From contig NZLV01000011.1 in assembly GCA_002694345.1 (NCBI GenBank), positions 1 through 7,068 on the forward strand: DNA of 7,068 nt, read 5' to 3'. Shown here in pieces: positions 1 through 6,300 of this stretch (the first letter of the stretch is position 1; each line of letters starts with the position of its first letter). Position numbers and translations under genes: made by a program. The notes under the pieces were generated by a model, which saw only the letters and a list, made by a program, of their open reading frames with translations, had not been told where the DNA came from and ran no database searches. The stretch comes from Maricaulis sp. GTDB taxonomy: Bacteria; Pseudomonadota; Alphaproteobacteria; Caulobacterales; Maricaulaceae.

Positions 1-34
1 GCGGCGTTTCTTGTGCGCGTGGCGTCAGTTCGGC

Positions 35-448
35 TTATTCGCCGCCGACGGCCAGGTCGCGGCGGGCCGCAACGATGGTGACCACGAAGCCGGCCACAGT
101 GTCCATGAGCGCCATGATGGTGATCAGGAAGAAGACCGAGGTGCCGAAACGGCCGACCAGCAGGAAGAGCGCCATCGCGATGACGAAGACCAGCATGGAC
201 AGGCCATGATTGATGATGGTGGCCGTGCCGGTCCCGGCCGACTTCACCAGTTCCACGAACATCATGAGCATGCCGATGATGATCAGCAGATCGCCCAGCT
301 TCATCGCCCACGGTCCGGAGACCAGCGGGATCGAGAAGAGCGTGTTGTCCATCATGGCGGCCGCCGAAGCCGGATCACCGCCCGCGAAGACAACAATCGC
401 GGAATAGATCACCACCGGAATGATGAGCAGTGGAATGATATTGAACAT
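35..448 (-). CDS. Small four-helix inner-membrane protein of unknown function
   Basis: Unrecognised function. The 137-residue product is very hydrophobic, with four likely transmembrane helices at about residues 4-22, 47-68, 78-99 and 102-127, and a short basic-then-acidic tail (ARRDLAVGGE). Helix 2 carries charged residues near its ends (K50, D53, E66, K69), and H81 opens helix 3. From memory it resembles a family of conserved hypothetical membrane proteins of alphaproteobacteria, but I cannot name a domain. It lies 135 bases downstream of, and on the same strand as, a polyprenyl-phosphate sugar synthase-like GT2, so the two may be co-transcribed. The size and helix count match small flippases such as GtrA or ArnE/ArnF, although no sequence motif of those families was recognised. 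Start choice: the ATG at 448 begins directly before helix 1 and has GGGGGAAG four bases upstream. An in-frame ATG at 541, preceded by GAAAGGA at a six-base gap, would add a 31-residue glycine-rich N-terminus and cannot be excluded. Confidence 0.7.
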   Translation of the reverse strand: MFNIIPLLIIPVVIYSAIVVFAGGDPASAAAMMDNTLFSIPLVSGPWAMKLGDLLIIIGMLMMFVELVKSAGTGTATIINHGLSMLVFVIAMALFLLVGRFGTSVFFLITIMALMDTVAGFVVTIVAARRDLAVGGE

Positions 449-583
449 GTTACTTCCCCCATTGCCGCGGCCGCGTGCGCGTTGCGCCTGATTGGCAGCC
501 GTCATACCCAACAATACGCCGTTATCTCCCCCGCCGGCCATATCGCGTCCTTTCAAACTATGGGCCAGACCCGGCCCGAAACC

Positions 584-1315
584 CTAAAACTCGTCGCTTC
601 CGCGCGGATTGCGCGCCCGCGAATTTAACCACATTACGCCCATCATGTCTGTCAAAGAGGCGAAAAGACGGCCAAAATTCGTATATTTCGACGAACCGAT
701 CGTGCGGTGGCGGTGCGTGACCGGTCGGAATTCACACAGATAGCCCTCGCGATTCATCAGCGCCGGCAGGAAACGGTGCTGGTGATCGAAGAAGGGCAGT
801 TCCAGATAGGCCGCCCGCTTGAAGGCCTTCAGCCCGCAGCCGGTATCATTGCAATTATCGTTCAGCATCGCCTTGCGGATGCCATTGCCGAAGCGAGAGG
901 CGAATTTCTTCCAGGCACTGTCCTGGCGATTGGCGGAGCGGTCGCCGCCGACCAGGGCCAGGTTCTCCGGCGCATCTTCACGCATCAGCGCGTCGACCAC
1001 GACAGGCAGGTTCTCCGGCGGGTTCTGGCCATCGCCATCCAGCGTGCAGACCACGGCGCCGCGCGCATGCATCACGCCCGTACGCACAGAGCGCGACTGC
1101 CCGGCATTGTGCCGGTGCGCGATGACTCGCAGCATGGGCAGCTCCGCCTTGGCGTCGATCAATTCCTGGCGCGTCGCATCGCTGGAACAATCGTCCACGA
1201 ACAGGATTTCGAAATTGCGGCCAGCCAACGCCTCGGCGATTTCGCGGGCGAGCGGCACCACATTTCCGGCCTCGTTATAGGCAGGGACGACGACGGAGAT
1301 ATCGGGGTTGGTCAT
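584..1315 (-). CDS. Family 2 glycosyltransferase, polyprenyl-phosphate sugar synthase (DPM1-like)
   Basis: Predicted cytoplasmic GT-A fold transferase of 243 residues that moves a sugar from a nucleotide donor to an acceptor, most likely a polyprenyl phosphate. Visible motifs, in order: the N-terminal strand ISVVVPAYNE (6-15), the nucleotide-binding acidic pair FVDDCSSDATR (39-49), the DXD-type metal motif TLDGDGQNPP (91-100), TGCGLKAFKR (158-167), and a HRHRTIGSSKY segment (201-211) typical of dolichyl-phosphate mannose synthase-like enzymes. Unlike ArnC or GtrB, it lacks the two C-terminal membrane helices. It ends with a short, partly hydrophobic segment (about 212-232) that may touch the membrane. 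The start at 1315 places the first strand about five residues in, as usual for the family; upstream in-frame ATGs would reach the start of the divergent gene and add an unconserved-looking tail. No clear Shine-Dalgarno is visible. It is divergent to an ArnT-like transferase that could use its product. The sugar is unknown. Confidence 0.88.
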   Translation of the reverse strand: MTNPDISVVVPAYNEAGNVVPLAREIAEALAGRNFEILFVDDCSSDATRQELIDAKAELPMLRVIAHRHNAGQSRSVRTGVMHARGAVVCTLDGDGQNPPENLPVVVDALMREDAPENLALVGGDRSANRQDSAWKKFASRFGNGIRKAMLNDNCNDTGCGLKAFKRAAYLELPFFDHQHRFLPALMNREGYLCEFRPVTHRHRTIGSSKYTNFGRLFASLTDMMGVMWLNSRARNPRGSDEF

Positions 1316-1430
1316 GGCGGTCTGGCTTACAGGTGTCTGGTTGAGCTTGCGAAACAGGGGCTGCCCGTTACATACCGGTTCTGGCTCATGACGCGAGGGA
1401 TTTCTCACTTCGCGCATTCTCGGAGGCATC
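1316..1430. promoter_or_regulatory. Divergent intergenic control region
   Basis: These 115 non-coding bases separate the minus-strand GT2 (start 1315) from the plus-strand ArnT-like gene (start 1431), so promoters for both transcripts are expected here. For the plus strand, a weak sigma70-like pair is TTGCGA (1347-1352) and TACATA (1369-1374) with a 16-base spacer; it is a poor match to consensus. No convincing pair was found for the minus strand. No clear operator or riboswitch fold was seen. The regional call follows from gene layout; the exact promoter is a guess. Confidence 0.4.
1422..1426 (+). promoter_or_regulatory. Ribosome binding site of the ArnT-like gene
   Basis: GGAGG lies four bases before the ATG at 1431. 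It is a near-perfect Shine-Dalgarno core and fixes the start of the 603-residue glycosyltransferase. The spacing is slightly short but within the working range. Confidence 0.75.
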
Positions 1431-3242
1431 ATGACCGAACTGGCCCGCGGCGTCCGCGCCTATGTCATCATCGGCTTGCTGGCGGCCCTGTCCGCCTTGG
1501 CGGGGATTTTCACCCTGCCGCCGCTGGACCGCGATGAAAGCCGCTTTGCCCAGGCCACGGCGCAGATGCTGGAAACCGGGAATTTCGTCGAGATCAATTT
1601 TCTCGACGAGGAACGCAACAAGAAGCCGGTCGGCATTCACTGGCTGCAAGCCGTCTCCGTGGCTGCGCTGTCCGATGCCGAAGCGCGCGAGATCTGGGCC
1701 TATCGCATTCCCTCACTGCTGGGCGTGATCCTGGCGGCGCTGGCCGCCTACTGGGGCGGACAAAAACTGATCGGGCGCGAGGCGGCGTTCGCGGGCGCGG
1801 CCCTGTTTGCGACCACAGTCCTTTTGGGCATTGAAGGCGGGATCGCCAAGACGGACGCCATGCTGGCCGGGTGCACCACACTGGCCATGGCGGCGCTGAT
1901 GAATGCGCGGGCGGGCGACAGTCCGGGCTGGAAAACCGCCCTTCTCTTCTGGTTCGCCATCGGGCTGGGCGCGCTGATCAAGGGTCCGGTCACGCCCATG
2001 GTGGCGGGTCTGGCGATCATTGCCCTTTTGATCTGGGAGCGTGGCTGGCGCTGGCTGAAGCCGGTTCTGACCTGGTGGGGCCCGATCCTGGCCATTCTTA
2101 TGGTCGTACCCTGGCTGGTCTCGATCCAGATCGCCACCGAAGGCAATTTCCTGCGCGAGGCGCTGGGCGATGATCTGGGTCCGAAACTCGTCTCCGGTCA
2201 TGAACGCCATGGCGGACCGGTCGGCTATCACCTCCTCCTCCTGCCACTTCTCCTCTTCCCGGCAACGCTCTTCCTGGTGCCGGGCGTAGGCCGCCTCGTC
2301 GGTGCCATCCGCGGCAAGACGGACATGGCCGGTGCTGCGCGCTTCCTGGTGTGCTGGGCCGTGCCGACCTGGCTGGTTTTCGAACTCCTGCCGACCAAGC
2401 TTCCCCACTATGTCCTGCCCGCCTACCCGGCCCTGGCCCTGGCGGCCGGCTGGGGACTGGTGGAAATGGTGAAGGCCAAGGCCTGGCAGCGCTGGGTCAG
2501 CTGGGGGCTGTTCGCCTTTGCGGGTGTGGTCTTCGCGATCGTGATCCCGGTGGCGTTTGTGATGTACGGGAATGCCATCTCCTGGGATGTTGTTCGGCTG
2601 GCGGTCGACGGATTCGAGAGAGGCTTCCAATTCACGCTAGACCCCGCCGTCGCGGCATGGGTGTTCGTCGCCAGCTCCCTCTTTGTCGGCCTCTCCACCG
2701 CAGCGCTGATCAGCGACCGGGTGAAGCCGGGAATGCTCGCGCTGGTCTTCGCCGTGCTGGCCGGTCTGGGCTGGCAGCTCGCGGCGCGGGGGGCTGCCCT
2801 GCCAAATGCGTATGCGGTTCGGCTTGCCGATCAGGTGCGCGCGGCGCGGGAGTACTCGGAGACGATCACGGGCATCTCGCCGGACGCCATCGTCACCGCC
2901 TCCAGCTATACCGAACCAAGCCTCGTCTTCTCGCTGGGCACCGATACCGTGTTGGGCTCGGCGGAAGAGGTGCTGGCCTTTGCCGAAAGCCGTGAAGAAC
3001 CCACCATGGTGGTGCTGGATCTGTCCCGTGCGCCAGAGTTACGGGCGGCCATGATGGGAATGGGGGCTGGCGACGGGCACGGCGGTGCCAGCAACTGGTG
3101 GAGCATCGCGAACAGCCTTGGGGCTTGTCATGATGGTCGCTCACAAGCCGTTGGCACCAACTATTCTCGCGGTGACGAAACCGTACTCGCCATTTTCTTC
3201 ACCCGTTGTGCGGAGACGAACCCCAATGACCCGCAAGATTGA
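1431..3242 (+). CDS. ArnT/PMT-type membrane glycosyltransferase (lipid-linked sugar donor)
   Basis: A 603-residue polytopic inner-membrane protein of the GT39/GT83 superfamily (GT-C fold). Members use a polyprenyl-phosphate sugar on the periplasmic side and transfer the sugar to lipid A, another lipid or a protein. Family marks: the first periplasmic loop after helix 1 has PPLDRDESRFAQ (30-41), with D33, D35 and E36 in the usual catalytic/metal-binding region. Then come KKPVGIHWLQ (64-73, like the EKP motif of ArnT), AKTDAMLAG (139-147), LIKGPVTP (182-189) and ELLPTKLPHYVLPAYPALAL (318-337), a conserved signature. About ten to twelve helices fill residues 10-450. The rest (about 451-603) is a soluble, probably periplasmic domain ending in a GTNYSRGDETVLAIFF segment (575-590) that looks like the normal family end, so the gene appears complete. 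It is divergent to a polyprenyl-phosphate sugar synthase-like GT2, its plausible donor-making partner. No ArnA or ArnB is present in the window, so aminoarabinose is not implied. Confidence 0.9.
   Translation: MTELARGVRAYVIIGLLAALSALAGIFTLPPLDRDESRFAQATAQMLETGNFVEINFLDEERNKKPVGIHWLQAVSVAALSDAEAREIWAYRIPSLLGVILAALAAYWGGQKLIGREAAFAGAALFATTVLLGIEGGIAKTDAMLAGCTTLAMAALMNARAGDSPGWKTALLFWFAIGLGALIKGPVTPMVAGLAIIALLIWERGWRWLKPVLTWWGPILAILMVVPWLVSIQIATEGNFLREALGDDLGPKLVSGHERHGGPVGYHLLLLPLLLFPATLFLVPGVGRLVGAIRGKTDMAGAARFLVCWAVPTWLVFELLPTKLPHYVLPAYPALALAAGWGLVEMVKAKAWQRWVSWGLFAFAGVVFAIVIPVAFVMYGNAISWDVVRLAVDGFERGFQFTLDPAVAAWVFVASSLFVGLSTAALISDRVKPGMLALVFAVLAGLGWQLAARGAALPNAYAVRLADQVRAAREYSETITGISPDAIVTASSYTEPSLVFSLGTDTVLGSAEEVLAFAESREEPTMVVLDLSRAPELRAAMMGMGAGDGHGGASNWWSIANSLGACHDGRSQAVGTNYSRGDETVLAIFFTRCAETNPNDPQD
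3212..3216 (+). promoter_or_regulatory. Ribosome binding site of the HMG-CoA lyase-like gene
   Basis: GGAGA lies nine bases before the ATG at 3226, inside the end of the upstream glycosyltransferase gene. It supports the start at 3226 rather than the upstream in-frame ATG at 3085, which would add 47 residues with no family resemblance. Confidence 0.65.
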
Positions 3243-4131
3243 AATCGTTGAAGTCGGGCCGCGGGACGGTCTGCAGAATGATCCGGCGATGATGTCGACG
3301 GACACCAAGATCGAATTTGTCGAACGGCTGATCGCTTCCGGGGTCCGGCGGATGGAAGCGGCGAGTTTCGTTCATCCCAAACTGGTTCCGGCCATGGCCG
3401 ACAGTGATGCCGTCATGCAGCGCGTGCCGCGGCAGGACGGGGTGAAATATATCGGTCTGGCGCTCAATGAGCGCGGCATGCGCCGGGCGCTGGAAGCCGG
3501 CTGTGACGAGGTCAATTACGTCATGGTGGCATCGGAAGGCTTTGGCCTGAAGAACCAGAATGCCACGCCGGACCAGACCGCCGATCTGTTCGACCGCATT
3601 GCCGTACTCGCCCATGATGAGGGCACGCCGGTCTCGGTGACCGTGTCGGTGGCCTTTGGTGATCCGTTCGATGGCGAGGTGGATCCGGCCGTGGTGGCGC
3701 GTCTCGCTGGCCGGGCGCGGGCGGCAGGCGCTGTCGAGTTTGCCATGGGCGACACGATCGGTGTGGCCGATCCCTGGGCGGTGCGTCGCATGCTGGACCT
3801 CGTGCGCGCCGAGAGCGGGGAGATGCGACTGCGCATGCATTTCCACAACACGCGCAATACGGCGATGGCGAATATCTATGCCGCCGTCGAGGCCGGTGTG
3901 GATGTCATCGATGCGTCTGTCGGCGGGATTGGAGGCTGTCCCTTTGCCCCGGCAGCCACCGGCAATGTGGCGACCGAGGATGTCGTCTACATGCTGGAAC
4001 GCGGCGGCTATGAGACCGGGCTGGATCTGGGCAAGCTGATCGAGACGGCGAAATGGCTGGAGACGGACGGGCTGAAACACCCTGTCGACAGTGCGCTGGC
4101 GCGGGCCGGCGGGGTTCCGAAACGCGCCTAG
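3226..4131 (+). CDS. Hydroxymethylglutaryl-CoA lyase family protein
   Basis: A 301-residue cytoplasmic TIM-barrel enzyme of the HMGL-like family, which cleaves 3-hydroxy-acyl-CoA substrates; HMG-CoA to acetoacetate and acetyl-CoA, in leucine breakdown, is the best-known case. Length matches bacterial lyases (about 300). Seen: IVEVGPRDGLQND (7-19) with the catalytic R13 and metal ligand D14; MEAASFVHPKLVPAMAD (43-59) with E44; EFAMGDTIGVADP (171-183); MHFHNTR (204-210) with metal ligands H205 and H207; and SVGGIGGCPFAPAATGNVAT (231-250) with catalytic C238 and metal ligand N247. Two family motifs differ: HFHNTR stands where classical enzymes have HCHDTYG, and SVAFGDPFDGEV (141-152) stands where they have a GCPYEG-type sequence. 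This is a divergent subgroup, so the true substrate may be a related acyl-CoA. The gene overlaps the end of the upstream transferase gene by 17 bases and may share its transcript, though no metabolic link is apparent. An mvaB name would be premature. Confidence 0.85.
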   Translation: MTRKIEIVEVGPRDGLQNDPAMMSTDTKIEFVERLIASGVRRMEAASFVHPKLVPAMADSDAVMQRVPRQDGVKYIGLALNERGMRRALEAGCDEVNYVMVASEGFGLKNQNATPDQTADLFDRIAVLAHDEGTPVSVTVSVAFGDPFDGEVDPAVVARLAGRARAAGAVEFAMGDTIGVADPWAVRRMLDLVRAESGEMRLRMHFHNTRNTAMANIYAAVEAGVDVIDASVGGIGGCPFAPAATGNVATEDVVYMLERGGYETGLDLGKLIETAKWLETDGLKHPVDSALARAGGVPKRA

Positions 4132-4146
4132 CTAGCCGCGGCTGGC
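4131..4146. other. GC-rich inverted repeat at the convergent gene junction
   Basis: GCTAGC and GCTGGC flank a CGCG loop, giving a six-pair stem with one T-G wobble that begins at the last base of the lyase stop codon. The sequence also encodes the last residues of the convergent GT2. There is no T-run on either side, so it does not fit a classical intrinsic terminator. It could still slow transcription or protect transcript ends. It may also be chance in GC-rich DNA. Confidence 0.25.
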
Positions 4147-5082
4147 GCGGTGGGCCTTGAGCCGGCGCAAACGACGGGCCACGGCCCGGCGGCGCCGGAT
4201 CCCGCGCAGCATGCCGCGCAGGCGCAGATAGGCGGCCCGTCCCCACAAGGCAGCGAAGATCGGACCGATCAGGGCCATCGTCATCAGGCGCTGCAGCGGG
4301 CCGGGATAGTATTTCCAGAAATACTTCACGAAGCCGAGACCCTTATGGCTCTCGACGAAGAGCGGTGAGGTCTGGCTGGTGCCGCCATAATGCTTGATGC
4401 TGGCGCGCGGTTCGAACCAGACCGAGCCGCCCCGCTGGCGGATATTCCGGCACAGATCAATGTCCTCGACGTGCAGGAAATAGCGCTCGTCGAACCCGCC
4501 AATGGCCAGGAAGTCCGTACGACGCATCATCAGCGCCGCGCCGGAGACGACCGGCATCGGGATCATCTCGTCCGACAGGGGCTGGGTCTCGTAGTGCAGA
4601 TTGCGCATGCCGGGCAGGAAACGGTCGAGCGCGAAGAAGGTTGAGAGGGCCGACATCGGTGTCAATTCACCGCGACGGCCGCCGCGCTGTTCGGTGCCAT
4701 CGGCATTGGTGATGCGCGCACCGATCGCCCAGATCGGCTCATCCTCGAGCTTGGCCGCAGAAGCCTTGAGCCGGCTGGCCACGCCGGGCGCCAGCACGGC
4801 ATCGGGATTGAGGAAGAGGACATAATCCCCATTGGTCCGGCGAGCGCCGATATTGCAGCCCTTGGCGAAACCCAGATTGGCGCCGGTCTCGATCAGCACG
4901 AATTTGTCGGTATTGGCGGCCATGGTCCGCAGGGCGCTGATCAGTTCGGGCGGATTGCCGTGATTGACCAGCACGAATTCATCGACGCCCGGCGCGTCGA
5001 GAATGGCGGCCACGGATTCCAGCAGGTGCGGCCCCGTCTGCCAGGCCACGGTGACCACGCTGAGGCGCGCAGTCTTGCTCAT
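4132..5082 (-). CDS. Family 2 glycosyltransferase, WbbL/rhamnosyltransferase-like
   Basis: A 316-residue GT-A transferase, probably on the cytoplasmic face of the inner membrane and adding a sugar to a growing surface polysaccharide. Seen: the N-terminal strand LSVVTVAW (7-14); ANLGFAKGCNIGA (68-80), typical of WbbL-type enzymes; LFLNPDA (89-95), the NPD form of the metal motif; PVVSGAALMMRR (177-188); and GGFDERYFLHVEDIDLCRNI (195-214), which contains the conserved acidic pair E206/D207, followed by WFEPRASIKHYGG (222-234). A hydrophobic stretch (about 264-283) and a very basic tail (about 287-313, many Arg) could anchor it to the membrane. The usual acidic VDN motif after the third strand reads VNHGNPPE (39-46), an unusual change. 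The ATG at 5082 overlaps the stop of the upstream ligase-type gene as ATGA, which implies translational coupling; the nearest GGAG is 13 bases away. The sugar is not predictable from sequence; rhamnose is only the common case. Confidence 0.88.
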   Translation of the reverse strand: MSKTARLSVVTVAWQTGPHLLESVAAILDAPGVDEFVLVNHGNPPELISALRTMAANTDKFVLIETGANLGFAKGCNIGARRTNGDYVLFLNPDAVLAPGVASRLKASAAKLEDEPIWAIGARITNADGTEQRGGRRGELTPMSALSTFFALDRFLPGMRNLHYETQPLSDEMIPMPVVSGAALMMRRTDFLAIGGFDERYFLHVEDIDLCRNIRQRGGSVWFEPRASIKHYGGTSQTSPLFVESHKGLGFVKYFWKYYPGPLQRLMTMALIGPIFAALWGRAAYLRLRGMLRGIRRRRAVARRLRRLKAHRASRG

Positions 5083-6284
5083 GCCGGTCGCTTCGCTCCG
5101 AGGAAGAAGACCGACGCCGCTGCCAACGCTACTGTCCCTTGGTGCCATTCCTGCCAGACCCCGTAGGAGAAGACGATCAGGGAAACATAGGCCACGAAGA
5201 CCCAGACAACCCCCATAGCCTGAATTCGTGACAGTTTGGGTGCGGCGGCAATCCGCCCCCCCATGGCGATCAAAGCTGCTGCCAGCAGCAAGGCCCCCAC
5301 TGCGCCCGTCTCAAGCCAGACGTGCAAAGTGGCATTGTGCGGGTGCATCGGCAAGGCCTCGATCTGGAAACCATCGAGCACCATTTCGCGATTGAGTGGC
5401 CGTGAGGCATCCAGCCCATAGCCGAACCAGGGGTTTTCCCGAATTAATTCACCCGCATAGCTCCAGATCTCCAGACGCCAGCTCCAGGAAAGCGGCAGCA
5501 GGTCTCGGACAGGTTCGGGCAGGCTGGAAATAATCTCCGGCAGCGCCAGGGGCATGACGATCAGCAGGCCGGCCACGAGGCCGAAAGCCGCGGCCACCAC
5601 GGTTCGTGGCCACAAGGCGGCCAGCACGGTGGTTCCGCTGGCCAGGATGAAGGCCACGGCGTTCACCTCGATGCCATAGCTGAAGGCGGCGACCCCCGCC
5701 ATGCCGACGAAGATCACGCCGATCAGCACACCGCCTTCGCGCCAAGCGATCAGGGCGGCAGGCATGGACAACAGGATCAGGGGGACTGCGGCATGGCCCA
5801 GATTGCGGTTCACGAAGATGGCGACATCCTCCGGCGACAGGCCGGTGAAGTCCTCCTCCGCCAGCTTGAAGCCGCGCGTATTCACCCCGTCGAACAGGGC
5901 TTCATAGCAAAGGAACAGCCCCAGCGAGACCATGAGGAAGAGGATCGCCGCCTCGACCCGCCGCTGCCACACCCCGTCCAGCGCCCCGATCCGCGTCGCG
6001 AACAGGATATAGAGCGGGATGCCCAGACAGGTCCGCCAGATCTGGCCGGGATCATCATGGGGCGACCACAGATAGCTCAGCGCCACCCAGACCAGGAACA
6101 GTCCGCCGAACACCAGCGCCCAAGGAATACGGCGGACCTGCCAGAAGGCCTTGTCGACCGGCAGGGCCGCCATGGCCAGCAAGGAGACCCAGGGCGCGAT
6201 CAGGAGGCTGCCCGCAATCGCGAAGACGAGAGACAGGCCGAAACCGGCAATGCCGGCAATCCCGGCTCTCGTATCATCGCGCAC
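5079..6284 (-). CDS. O-antigen ligase / polysaccharide polymerase (WaaL/Wzy-type) membrane protein
   Basis: A 401-residue polytopic protein with about ten to twelve hydrophobic helices. The large loop between late helices carries the family signature: SWSWRLEIWSYAGELIRENP (266-285), WFGYGLDASRP (286-296), and ALPMHPHNATLHVWLETGAV (310-329) with the conserved HPHN histidines (H314, H316) and WLETG. These are hallmarks of the O-antigen ligase superfamily, whose members join undecaprenyl-linked glycans to lipid A-core (WaaL) or polymerise repeat units (Wzy). Which of these it does cannot be told from sequence alone. The start is GTG at 6284, the best choice because GGGAGG sits ten bases upstream. 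The gene begins 22 bases after thrS and ends in a four-base ATGA overlap with a WbbL-like GT2, so the two envelope genes are almost certainly co-translated. A transmembrane segment reads AFSYGIEVNAVAF (200-212) where many relatives have an SRG-type motif. Confidence 0.87.
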   Translation of the reverse strand: MRDDTRAGIAGIAGFGLSLVFAIAGSLLIAPWVSLLAMAALPVDKAFWQVRRIPWALVFGGLFLVWVALSYLWSPHDDPGQIWRTCLGIPLYILFATRIGALDGVWQRRVEAAILFLMVSLGLFLCYEALFDGVNTRGFKLAEEDFTGLSPEDVAIFVNRNLGHAAVPLILLSMPAALIAWREGGVLIGVIFVGMAGVAAFSYGIEVNAVAFILASGTTVLAALWPRTVVAAAFGLVAGLLIVMPLALPEIISSLPEPVRDLLPLSWSWRLEIWSYAGELIRENPWFGYGLDASRPLNREMVLDGFQIEALPMHPHNATLHVWLETGAVGALLLAAALIAMGGRIAAAPKLSRIQAMGVVWVFVAYVSLIVFSYGVWQEWHQGTVALAAASVFFLGAKRPA

Positions 6285-6294
6285 GGTCGGGCGC

Positions 6295-6300
6295 CCTCCC
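6295..6300 (-). promoter_or_regulatory. Ribosome binding site of the ligase/polymerase-type gene
   Basis: On the minus strand GGGAGG lies ten bases before the GTG at 6284, within the 22-base gap after the thrS stop. It decides the unusual GTG start and shows that this gene has its own translation signal although no terminator or evident promoter separates it from thrS. Confidence 0.65.

Noticed and set aside
562..577. Hairpin GGGCC/GGCCC just downstream of the left GT2 stop, considered as a terminator
   Set aside because: The stem is only five pairs with a six-base loop, and the minus strand lacks a T-run after it. Such stems are expected by chance in this base composition.
11..628. Long plus-strand open frame of 205 codons opposite the small membrane protein
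   Set aside because: Composition is rich in His, Asp, Arg and Gln, as expected for the mirror of a hydrophobic gene. It lies antisense to the membrane protein and runs into the GT2 end, with no recognisable domain.
959..1020. Fourteen-base direct repeat (CAGGTTCTCCGGCG at 959-972 and 1007-1020)
   Set aside because: Both copies are in frame within the left GT2 and encode the same short PENL peptide 16 codons apart. There is no further repetition, so it looks like coincidence in coding sequence.
1392..1414. Inverted repeat CGCGA-N13-TCGCG before the ArnT-like start, considered as an operator
   Set aside because: Five-base arms of C and G with a 13-base gap are expected by chance in DNA of this composition, and no regulator gene is nearby.
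707..1537. Plus-strand open frame of 276 codons opposite the left GT2
   Set aside because: It is antisense to clear GT2 motifs and crosses the divergent promoter into the ArnT-like gene; no family resemblance was seen.
1713..2630. Minus-strand open frame of 305 codons inside the ArnT-like gene
   Set aside because: It is a mirror of a GC-rich membrane protein gene with low-complexity charged composition; the plus-strand frame carries all family motifs.
3199..4080. Minus-strand open frame of 293 codons opposite the lyase
   Set aside because: Its His- and Arg-rich sequence has no motifs, whereas the plus strand encodes a complete HMG-CoA lyase-type active site.
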